Shown here in pieces: positions 1 through 5,327 of a stretch of 5,441 bases of DNA (positions are counted from its first letter, which is position 1; every line of letters begins with the position of its first letter). Where the stretch lies: contig DASWOP010000199.1 in assembly GCA_036404255.1 (NCBI GenBank), positions 1 to 5,441 of the forward strand, in the 5' to 3' direction. The notes under the pieces are model-generated. The model was not told where the DNA came from. It saw only the letters and a list, made by a program, of their open reading frames with translations, and ran no database searches. A program made the translations under genes and the position numbers. The stretch comes from JARLFX01 sp036404255. GTDB lineage: Bacteria > Acidobacteriota > Terriglobia > Terriglobales > Acidobacteriaceae.

Positions 1-102
1 CGAACGTGCGTGGACATAGCATGGTCGATTCTAACGGCATCGTGAGCCGTTGAACCGACAAATGCACTATCTCCTGTGCGCTGTAGCGTTTATCCTGACC
101 AG

Positions 103-978
103 ATGCGGCATAGTTTCTCCACCCACGTATTCCTGCGGCACCGGCTGCACCCCGGCCACCTGGAAGCTATGCGGAATGGCGGGGCGGAATCCATTGAGCT
201 CTTCGCCGCCCGGCCCCACTTTGACTACACCGATCGCAGCGCCGTCCGCGACATCGGCACGTGGTTCCGCTCCAATCCCGTCGCAGCTACCCTGCACCAG
301 CCTCTGCACTCTGGCAATGAATGGAGCCGTCAGTCCGGCCCAATAGTGAACCTGATTGACGTGGAGAAATCCCACCGCATCGACGCGATGGATGAGGTAA
401 AACGCGCGCTGGAGGTGGCCGAGCAGATTCCGGTGGAGTCCATGGTGCTGCATCTGGGCAGTAAAGACGCAACGTGGAGCGCACGCGAGTTGGAACATTC
501 GCTGACCGCCATTGAGCACTTGAAAGCCTTTGCGCATCCGCTGGGAGTGAAGCTGCACCTGGAGAATCTGCAAAACGACGTGGCCACGCCAACGAATCTG
601 CTGGAGATTCTCCGCGTCGGGCACTTCGATTCCGTAGGCGTCTGCCTGGACGTGGGCCACGCCAACCTGAGCGACGATGGTGTTGTGTCCGCCCTGGAGA
701 TTCTGGCCCCGCGCATCCGCCAGTTACACCTGCATGACAATCACGGCGCAAAGGATGGAACGGCGAAGGACGAGCATCTGTGGCCACTGGCTGCGCCAGA
801 GACTGGCAGCGTGGATTGGGCAGGCGTTGCAGGCAAACTGTATGCGCTGCCTGCAGCTGTGACAGGCACACTGGAGATCGCGTACGAGTTGGACGAAACA
901 GCAGCGAGTGCGAGCCAGAAAGCCGCTGCTGCGTTTGCCATGCTGGACCAATATGCGGTGAAGGCTGCGACGGAATAA
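103..978 (+). CDS. Sugar phosphate isomerase/epimerase-like TIM-barrel protein (AP endonuclease 2 superfamily)
   Basis: The predicted protein has 291 residues, typical for the xylose-isomerase-like / AP-endonuclease-2 fold. Likely divalent-metal and active-site residues lie at strand ends in the expected order: H65 in LHQP, H117 in LHLG, E154 in LEN, D183 and H186 in CLDVGH, H209/H211 in HLHDN, E224-H225 in DEHLWP, and E258 in LEIAYE. Enzymes of this fold isomerise or epimerise sugars and related polyols, or cut abasic DNA; the substrate cannot be named here. It is probably cytoplasmic, as no signal peptide is seen. The start is uncertain. ATG 103 places the conserved-looking FSTHVFLRHRLHPG segment right at the N-terminus, but an in-frame GTG at 76 would add nine residues. 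Neither has a clear Shine-Dalgarno sequence. The stop is 10 bp before the ddl ATG, so it is probably cotranscribed with ddl. The family call is firm; the specific role is unknown. Confidence 0.85.
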   Translation: MRHSFSTHVFLRHRLHPGHLEAMRNGGAESIELFAARPHFDYTDRSAVRDIGTWFRSNPVAATLHQPLHSGNEWSRQSGPIVNLIDVEKSHRIDAMDEVKRALEVAEQIPVESMVLHLGSKDATWSARELEHSLTAIEHLKAFAHPLGVKLHLENLQNDVATPTNLLEILRVGHFDSVGVCLDVGHANLSDDGVVSALEILAPRIRQLHLHDNHGAKDGTAKDEHLWPLAAPETGSVDWAGVAGKLYALPAAVTGTLEIAYELDETAASASQKAAAAFAMLDQYAVKAATE

Positions 979-988
979 AGTGAGAGCT

Positions 989-2083
989 ATGAAGAAGCTG
1001 AAGGTTGCAGTTCTGTTTGGCGGCAAGAGTGGAGAGCATGAGGTATCGCTGCTCTCAGCCGCGTCGGTTCTGAAGGCGATGGACCGGAAGAAGTATGACG
1101 TGACCCTGATCGGGATTGGGAAAGATGGCCGGTGGCTGCTGGGGCCCAATGCAAAAGCTCTGCTGGCGGGGGAGAAACTGGCTCCGCAGAAGCTGCTGGG
1201 AACCAGCACGACGCTCGCGCAGAATCCTGCTGCCGCGCTCAAGGTGGATGTAGTGTTTCCCGTGTTACATGGAACGTTTGGTGAGGACGGCACAATCCAG
1301 GGGCTCTTTGAGCTGGCCGATATTGCATACGTTGGCTCGGGCGTGCTGGGCTCTTCCGCAGGCATGGACAAGGACGCGGCCAAGCGCCTCTTCGCCGCCG
1401 CAAAGCTGCCAATCCCGAAGCATGTGACGCTGCTGCGCTCCGAGTGGCGAGAGAATCCGAAGCGCTGCACCAAGCTGATCGAGAGCAAGCTGAAGTATCC
1501 GGTGTTTGTGAAGCCGGCGAATATGGGCTCGTCCGTCGGCATCAGTAAAGTCCATAACAACAGTGAAATAGAAGCCGCCCTGAATCTTGCCTCTGATTTT
1601 GACCGGAAGATTGTGGTCGAGCAGGGCATCGGAGGTCGGGGGGGGAGGGCGCGCGAGCTGGAGGTGGCGGTACTGGGTAATGATGCGCTGGAGGCCAGCG
1701 TGGTAGGGGAGATCGTGCCGGGCAAGGAGTTCTACGACTACGAGGATAAGTACCTCAGCGAGGGGTCGGTGCCCATCATTCCGGCCAGGCTGACTAAGGC
1801 GGAGAGCAAGAGCATCCGCGAGATGGCGCTGGCGGCGTTCAAGGCGTGCGAGTGCGCGGGGTTGGCTCGGGTAGACTTCCTGAAGGAGCCGGGGCACAAA
1901 GGCAAGCCAGGACGCATCTATCTCAATGAGCTGAATACGATGCCCGGGTTCACCGCGATCAGTATGTATCCCAAGCTGTGGGCGGCGAGCGGATTGCCGT
2001 ATGCGGAGTTGATCGACCGGTTGATTGCGCTGGCGCTGGAGCGCCATGCGGAGAAGCAGCAGACGCAGTTCAGCAGAGACTAG
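989..2083 (+). CDS. ddl: D-alanine--D-alanine ligase
   Basis: This is an ATP-grasp ligase that joins two D-alanines for the peptidoglycan pentapeptide precursor in the cytoplasm. From ATG 989 it has 364 residues, the usual length for the longer Ddl type. The N-terminal substrate domain carries GGKSGEHEVS (11-20; E16 matches the D-Ala1-contacting Glu of E. coli DdlB). HGTFGEDG (94-101) follows, then the ATP-grasp region with FVKPANMGSSVG (173-184, K175) and EFYDYEDKYLS (247-257). K254-Y255 is the D-Ala-D-Ala type signature, unlike the VanA/B D-lactate ligases. Metal ligands are D296 (RVDF), E314 and N316 (NELNTMPG). An in-frame GTG at 980, one base after the upstream stop, could add three residues; ATG 989 gives the normal MKKLKVAVLFGG start. 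A short glycine-rich insert-like stretch (215-220) is encoded partly by a run of eight G. It lies between the isomerase-like gene and a small membrane protein gene. Confidence 0.97.
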   Translation: MKKLKVAVLFGGKSGEHEVSLLSAASVLKAMDRKKYDVTLIGIGKDGRWLLGPNAKALLAGEKLAPQKLLGTSTTLAQNPAAALKVDVVFPVLHGTFGEDGTIQGLFELADIAYVGSGVLGSSAGMDKDAAKRLFAAAKLPIPKHVTLLRSEWRENPKRCTKLIESKLKYPVFVKPANMGSSVGISKVHNNSEIEAALNLASDFDRKIVVEQGIGGRGGRARELEVAVLGNDALEASVVGEIVPGKEFYDYEDKYLSEGSVPIIPARLTKAESKSIREMALAAFKACECAGLARVDFLKEPGHKGKPGRIYLNELNTMPGFTAISMYPKLWAASGLPYAELIDRLIALALERHAEKQQTQFSRD

Positions 2084-2087
2084 TTCC

Positions 2088-2092
2088 GGAGG
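2088..2092 (+). promoter_or_regulatory. Shine-Dalgarno of the small membrane protein gene
   Basis: GGAGG stands six bases before ATG 2099 and begins four bases after the ddl stop codon. It fixes the start of the third gene and shows that this gene has its own strong ribosome binding site within the operon. Confidence 0.85.
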
Positions 2093-2098
2093 TTCACG

Positions 2099-2569
2099 AT
2101 GGCGCTACTGGATGCACCGCAGTACGACGAGAAAAAAGAAGCACGCAGGAAGAACATCTTCATCGGCTCGCTGGTGGCTGTGGTGTTGATCATTGCCGTT
2201 GCGCTCACGGGGTTTTTTATGGGCCATGGTTGGTTCTTCTCTAACGTGCCGGCGGAGCTGCGCGTGAACAGCTTTCTGAATGCGGTGGAAGCGAAGGACT
2301 TCGACAAGGCCTACGGGCTCTGGATGAATGATGCGGAGTGGAAGCAGCATCCGCAACAGTTTGAGTACAGCCTGCAACGGTTCACAGAGGACTGGACGAC
2401 GAAGAGCGATTACGGCATCGTTCGCAGTCACCACGTGAAATTTTCGCACCGCGACCACGCCAGCATCATTGTGGGCGTGATGATTAACGACAATCCAGAC
2501 CTATGTTTTCTGCTGTATGAGACGAAGCATGACACGCTGAGCTATTCGCCGGTGAAGCTGGCTTACTAA
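2099..2569 (+). CDS. Small single-pass membrane protein with possible NTF2-like extracytoplasmic domain
   Basis: I do not recognise a named family with certainty. The 156-residue protein has a charged N-terminus (DEKKEARRK, 10-18), one hydrophobic segment (about 20-43), then an outer domain of some 110 residues. Positive charges before the segment predict the N-terminus in the cytoplasm and the C-terminal domain outside. The start of that domain, RVNSFLNAVEAKDFDKAYGL (55-74), reads like the first helices of NTF2-like / DUF4878-type domains, in which a helix pair is followed by a curved sheet (inference). No catalytic motif is visible, and there is one cysteine (C136). GGAGG six bases upstream supports the start. 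The gene begins 15 bp after ddl and is probably the last of the operon, so a role at the cell envelope is plausible but unproven. Confidence 0.8.
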   Translation: MALLDAPQYDEKKEARRKNIFIGSLVAVVLIIAVALTGFFMGHGWFFSNVPAELRVNSFLNAVEAKDFDKAYGLWMNDAEWKQHPQQFEYSLQRFTEDWTTKSDYGIVRSHHVKFSHRDHASIIVGVMINDNPDLCFLLYETKHDTLSYSPVKLAY

Positions 2570-2602
2570 GTACAGCGAGTCAGTGCTTGTGCTCACAGCG
2601 GC

Positions 2603-2622
2603 GGAGGGGTACCCCCTCCCCC
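2603..2622. repeat. GC-rich palindromic box centred on GGTACC
   Basis: GGAGGGG, TA, CCCCCTCC forms a near-palindrome (one extra C in the right arm) around GGGGTACCCC at 2606-2615. The two-base centre is too short for a good RNA hairpin loop, so it is better seen as a DNA-level element or the edge of the AT-rich repeat block that follows directly. No T-tract follows, so it is not a standard intrinsic terminator for the operon ending at 2569. Confidence 0.45.
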
Positions 2623-2631
2623 ATCTGAAAA

Positions 2632-2731
2632 GCTAAATATCCTGTTTGCAGTTATTTAGCCTATGAGGCTGCGGCTAAATATTTGGAAACAAGGTATTTA
2701 CGGGTAAATATTTCATTCGAAACGGGTTATG
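2632..2731. repeat. Three-unit AT-rich intergenic repeat (about 29-bp units)
   Basis: Unit 1 (2632-2660) and unit 2 (2674-2702) both begin GCTAAATAT and have ATTTA exactly 22 bases later; by eye 18 of 29 positions agree. Unit 3 (2703-2731) begins GGTAAATAT and agrees less well, with a degraded right end. Thirteen bases separate units 1 and 2; units 2 and 3 abut. Each full unit is internally inverted (TAAAT ... ATTTA). TATTTAGCC (2653-2661) also pairs perfectly with GGCTAAATA (2673-2681) across an 11-base loop. I recall similar three-part intergenic elements behind a GGTACCCCCTCCCC box in other Acidobacteriaceae, but could not check this. Confidence 0.55.
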
Positions 2732-2798
2732 GCCTTCTTCCAGTGCGCATGAAATTTACTTTCTGTATTAATTTTAGCTATTTTGGATGGAAACTACG

Positions 2799-2821
2799 CC
2801 AAACTTTCCAGAAAAGTTTGG
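2799..2821. repeat. Nine-base-pair hairpin in AT-rich spacer
   Basis: CCAAACTTT (2799-2807) and AAAGTTTGG (2813-2821) are perfect reverse complements around a five-base loop, CCAGA. A T5 run comes only ten bases later (2831-2835), so it is a poor intrinsic terminator for + strand readthrough from the operon ending at 2569, though a weak termination or mRNA-end role is possible. Confidence 0.5.
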
Positions 2822-2944
2822 TATTTCGTGTTTTTGTCCTGGACGGTGTATGGACAGTTTCTGGATGAGGCACGGTGATTTCATGGATAGCGCCTGGGTG
2901 CCTTATGGACGCTACGACGTCCACGGGGCGGGAGCGGTTCGTGG

Positions 2945-2991
2945 GGATACCCACTCATCCCGCGATGAAGCTGCGTGATGAGTGGGTATCC
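2945..2991. repeat. 15-bp perfect inverted repeat, REP-like, between convergent genes
   Basis: GGATACCCACTCATC (2945-2959) is the exact reverse complement of GATGAGTGGGTATCC (2977-2991). After one mismatch the stem continues with CGC (2961-2963) against GCG (2973-2975), leaving a loop of about nine bases. A third GATGA (2964-2968) in the middle can pair with the left-arm TCATC, giving alternative folds. Neither side has a T-tract, so this is not a classical intrinsic terminator, although its place 61 bp beyond the hydrolase stop and between convergent genes would suit an mRNA 3' stabiliser or a REP-type element. Confidence 0.7.
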
Positions 2992-3052
2992 GGTTCGTTA
3001 CAAGATGGTATGTATGAGCCATCAGCCTGCGCTCAGAGGGACCCGATTTTGA

Positions 3053-4381
3053 TTATTTGGCTGCCGGGAGTTTTCGGGGATCCTTGAGTGGGTCAACGTA
3101 CTCGGTTGAGGAGGGGCCAAAGCCGGTAATTTGCACGAGAACAGGATCATCTCCGGTTTCGGCGAAATGGTTCTGGCTGGGAGGCTCTGTGTAATAGCTG
3201 CCGGGCGGGAGCGCTTTGAGTTTTGCCTCGTCGAAGGTGTCTCCGTAGCCGATGCGCCACGTGCCGGAGATGACGGTCGCAACGCGGTCGTCGCTGTGAG
3301 AGTGGGCGGCGATGCGGGTGTGCGGGGGGACGCGGAGCATGATGGTGTAGATGCCGCGCTGATCGGGGTCACCTTTCAGGACGATGGTCCTGATCTCGGC
3401 GACTCCGGAGCTGCCGGTGCCTGGATTGCCCTGCGAAGGAAATACATATTCTGTTGGGGTGAAGCGCTCTTCGGGTGAAGCATCAAGAAATCCGCGAATC
3501 AAACGGATGGTCTCTGCGGGTTTCTCTTCCATCAGCCAGTGTCCGGAGCCGAGAACGGTGGCCTCCTGCACGTTGGTTGCGACATGGCGCATGATGACAG
3601 CCTGCAGGGAGCCGAAAGACTTTTCTCCGCCGACAGCGAGGACGGGCATCGTGAGCTTCTGCTGCTCGAAGATCTTGTTATCTTTCGCGTCCTGAGAGAA
3701 GGCGGTGAATTGGGCAAAGCCTGCTCTCATTCCACCGGGCACGGCATAAGTGGAGGTGAAGAAGTTCCGGGTCGCTTCGTCGGGTTTGGCTGGATCGCCG
3801 GTGAAGTCGTTCCATATGCGATCAAAGTAGATGCGCTCCCGGCCTGCCACCAGGCGCTCAGCGTCGGGGCCGTGGAAGTTGAAGTGCCAGACACCGGGAT
3901 TCTGCAGGATGTCGCTCCAAGGCTCAATGCCGGGGATGGGAGCATCCATCACAACCAGCCGCTGCACTTTGTCTGGATAGGTTGCAGCGTATGCGTACGC
4001 AACCATGTTGCCGATATCGTGCGCGACGACGAAGGTCTTGTCGAAGCCGAGGGCGGTGATGACAGCGCGAATGTCCTGCGCCTGCGTCTTCTTGTCGTAG
4101 CCACTGTCTGGCCGGGAGGAACGGCCGATTCCCCGAAGGTCTGGGACGACGACGGTGTGGTCTTTCATGAGGTCATCGGCCAACGGAGCCCATGAATCGC
4201 TATTCTCTGCGTAGCCATGGATAAGAACGACGACGGGGCCGGTTCCGCCGTAGCGCACAAAGATATCAGCGCCCGCGGGGCTGTGGACTGTTTTCTGGTG
4301 AAAGGTGGAGGGCAGCGAAGGCTGGGCTGGAGCGGAGAAAGCCCCAACAAGGAAGAGCGCAAGGGGAAGAAGGAACCGCAT
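3053..4381 (-). CDS. Exported alpha/beta-hydrolase (epoxide hydrolase-like) fused to a C-terminal cupin domain
   Basis: The 442-residue protein begins with a signal peptide (hydrophobic 3-16, likely cleavage after APA at 17-19), so it is probably periplasmic or secreted. Residues about 28-300 form an alpha/beta-hydrolase: oxyanion-hole IHGY (54-57), DLRGIGRSSRP (81-91), the nucleophile elbow AHDIG with Asp122 (120-124), a cap region (about 150-220), and the general base His281 in GSGHW. An Asp nucleophile is the pattern of epoxide hydrolases and haloalkane/haloacid dehalogenases rather than Ser esterases. The catalytic acid is uncertain; Glu253 is one candidate. Residues about 325-425 are a cupin barrel with AHSHSDD (359-365) and a later H405, after PPGSYY. 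The usual motif-1 glutamate is not at its expected place. The start at 4381 is chosen because AAGGAG lies seven bases upstream and it opens directly with the signal peptide; an in-frame ATG at 4441 lacks this. The substrate is unknown. Confidence 0.9.
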   Translation of the reverse strand: MRFLLPLALFLVGAFSAPAQPSLPSTFHQKTVHSPAGADIFVRYGGTGPVVVLIHGYAENSDSWAPLADDLMKDHTVVVPDLRGIGRSSRPDSGYDKKTQAQDIRAVITALGFDKTFVVAHDIGNMVAYAYAATYPDKVQRLVVMDAPIPGIEPWSDILQNPGVWHFNFHGPDAERLVAGRERIYFDRIWNDFTGDPAKPDEATRNFFTSTYAVPGGMRAGFAQFTAFSQDAKDNKIFEQQKLTMPVLAVGGEKSFGSLQAVIMRHVATNVQEATVLGSGHWLMEEKPAETIRLIRGFLDASPEERFTPTEYVFPSQGNPGTGSSGVAEIRTIVLKGDPDQRGIYTIMLRVPPHTRIAAHSHSDDRVATVISGTWRIGYGDTFDEAKLKALPPGSYYTEPPSQNHFAETGDDPVLVQITGFGPSSTEYVDPLKDPRKLPAAK

Positions 4382-4388
4382 CAGGATG

Positions 4389-4394
4389 CTCCTT
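4389..4394 (-). promoter_or_regulatory. Shine-Dalgarno deciding the start of the hydrolase-cupin gene
   Basis: On the - strand AAGGAG precedes ATG 4381 by seven bases. This favours 4381 over the in-frame ATG at 4441, which would put twenty extra residues ahead of a good signal peptide and would run translation close to the palindrome at 4455-4478. Confidence 0.85.
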
Positions 4395-4454
4395 ACGATG
4401 AATTTTTGGCCGATCCAGGAAGCAAAAGCCGATTGATCCAAACTATCTAAGCAG

Positions 4455-4478
4455 ATACTAGACTATGCAGTCTAGTAT
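4455..4478. promoter_or_regulatory. Perfect 10-4-10 palindrome, probable TetR-family operator
   Basis: ATACTAGACT (4455-4464) and AGTCTAGTAT (4469-4478) are exact reverse complements separated by ATGC. The core TAGACT-N4-AGTCTA has the same layout as the TAGACC-N4-GGTCTA type of operator I recall for NemR-like TetR regulators. It lies 74 bp upstream of the hydrolase-cupin start and 44 bp beyond the end of the adjacent tetR gene, inside an AT-rich stretch where a promoter is expected. No clear -35/-10 pair can be assigned. As an operator it would let the neighbouring TetR protein repress the hydrolase gene (inference). It has no T-tract, so a terminator for tetR is less likely. Confidence 0.7.
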
Positions 4479-4521
4479 TAATTGAAAATTATCCAGGGGG
4501 CGGGTTTTTTAATCTAAACGG

Positions 4522-5100
4522 CTATTCGATGGCAGCGAGCGCGACGGAAGCGATGTGCCTTAATTCCTGACGATTGTGATTGAGGCGGGCGAGGGCGCGC
4601 ATGCCCTGGATGGTGGCTACGAAGAATTTGGACAGCGCGGCGGGATCTTTGGCGGGGCCAAGTTCGCCGCGTTTTTTTGCCTGCACAAAAGCAGCGCGGA
4701 AGATGGATTCGACCTCGCGCTGGTTTTCGTGCAGGAAATGCTTGACCTCGGCATCGTCGATAGCGCTGGAAAGGTTTGCGCTTAGCAGCAGGCAGCCGCG
4801 CTGGTGCTGCTCTTTGTTCTCGGCAATGATGGACTGAAAGAGCTTGGCGAAACCGCCTTTTACGGTTGGCTCCGTGGAGAAGATCTCACGGTAACCGGCG
4901 TTAGCGGTCTCGCGGTAGTGGCCCATCGCGCGAAAGTAGATGGAGCGCTTATCGCCAAAGGTATCGTAGAGGCTTTGTTTGGAGATTCCCATTTCCCGCA
5001 TGAGGGTTTCCATGGAGGCGTGTTCGTATCCCAGACGACAGAAGACCTCCACCGCAGCCTTGAGTGCTATATCCGGATCGAATCCCTTGGTGCGAGCCAT
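4522..5100 (-). CDS. TetR/AcrR-family transcriptional regulator
   Basis: The 192-residue protein has the normal TetR size and plan. The N-terminal DNA-binding domain spans about residues 8-55, with the helix-turn-helix in TLMREMGISKQSLYDTFGDK (32-51) and the LYDTFGDK recognition-helix signature. The rest is the helical ligand-binding and dimer domain. RGCLLLSANL (101-110) places Cys103 where NemR-like regulators carry a redox- or electrophile-sensing cysteine; Cys21 is the only other one. The start MARTKGFD is typical, but no Shine-Dalgarno is seen upstream. The gene stands upstream of the hydrolase-cupin gene on the same strand and is divergent from a molybdenum hydroxylase small-subunit gene, so either or both may be targets. 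The palindrome at 4455-4478 is a likely binding site. Family assignment is firm; ligand and targets are inferred. Confidence 0.92.
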   Translation of the reverse strand: MARTKGFDPDIALKAAVEVFCRLGYEHASMETLMREMGISKQSLYDTFGDKRSIYFRAMGHYRETANAGYREIFSTEPTVKGGFAKLFQSIIAENKEQHQRGCLLLSANLSSAIDDAEVKHFLHENQREVESIFRAAFVQAKKRGELGPAKDPAALSKFFVATIQGMRALARLNHNRQELRHIASVALAAIE

Positions 5101-5327
5101 AAATACACGTTAGCCGGGCTGGGGGGAAAAGTCGATTCGGGAGCGATGGAGATGGGAAATTGTGATGACGAGGAGATCGATGAGGCAGTTCGCGCATGGC
5201 GTGATTGCGGTCTACGATCATCGCCACCTGAGTTGCTGTTCTGTAATGGAAGAGCGGAAAACTTGATACACTTCAACTCTAAGTTCGTGACCGATCCTTT
5301 CCCCCTACCGGATTGTGGAGTGAACAG
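5101..5327. other. Divergent intergenic region between tetR and the oxidoreductase gene
   Basis: This 227-bp spacer must carry the promoters of both divergent genes, but I cannot assign them with confidence. A TTGATA at 5263-5268 could be a -35 element for the rightward gene; no matching -10 follows at the right distance. No second copy of the TAGACT-N4-AGTCTA palindrome is present. Only an isolated GGTCTA half-site is seen (about 5209-5214), inside a loose GGCGTGAT ... ATCATCGCC inverted arrangement (about 5198-5226). Confidence 0.4.
5317..5320 (+). promoter_or_regulatory. Shine-Dalgarno of the (2Fe-2S) subunit gene
   Basis: GGAG lies seven bases before ATG 5328 and supports this start for the gene that runs off the right edge. 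Confidence 0.7.

Larger units (their letters stand above)
2570..3052. other. Non-coding interval between convergent genes, rich in inverted repeats
   Basis: This stretch separates the end of the + strand operon from the end of the - strand hydrolase-cupin gene. No convincing gene is present: the short open frames over it have no ribosome binding site and cross the repeats. In order it contains a GC-rich GGTACC-centred box (about 2603-2622), an AT-rich block with three related units (2632-2731), a further AT-rich part with a 9-bp hairpin (2799-2821), a weaker TGGACG/CGTCCA inverted repeat (2906-2923), and a 15-bp perfect inverted repeat (2945-2991). Base composition changes sharply at about 2622 and again near 2870, unlike the flanking genes, which suggests a composite of repeat elements rather than a simple spacer. 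Confidence 0.75.

Noticed and set aside
3..53. A short open end on the + strand that could be the last 16 codons of an upstream gene
   Set aside because: The stretch is too short to recognise, another + frame is also open to 45, and a - strand ATG at 40 is equally possible. Nothing decides between them.
50..346. A + strand open frame beginning like a lipoprotein or signal peptide
   Set aside because: It overlaps the isomerase-like gene in another frame, its later part is low-complexity out-of-frame translation, and no family is recognised.
67..1039. Long - strand open frames opposite the isomerase-like gene
   Set aside because: They are antisense shadows of a clearly homologous gene, caused by GC-rich third positions; no ribosome binding site or domain was seen.
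724..2047. Long - strand open frames (up to 333 codons) opposite ddl
   Set aside because: The compositionally biased Ser/Arg/Pro-rich translations lie over a full, motif-complete ddl and are antisense artefacts.
2632..2731. Possible CRISPR array
   Set aside because: There are only three degenerate units of unequal spacing without unique spacers of constant length, and no cas genes in the window.
2906..2923. TGGACG ... CGTCCA inverted repeat
   Set aside because: The six-bp arms with a six-base spacer are weak and could occur by chance; it is mentioned only as part of the intergenic region.
2683..3087. Three short + strand open frames in the intergenic region
   Set aside because: They lack Shine-Dalgarno sequences, overlap each other in different frames and run through the inverted repeats.
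3539..4195. 218-codon + strand open frame opposite the hydrolase-cupin gene
   Set aside because: It is antisense to a gene with complete catalytic motifs and a signal peptide; it has no recognisable domain.
4490..4512. G-rich stretch followed by T6 on the + strand, looking like a terminator tail
   Set aside because: No complementary C-rich arm precedes it to form a stem, and no + strand gene ends there. On the - strand, the direction of tetR, the tract reads as A6.
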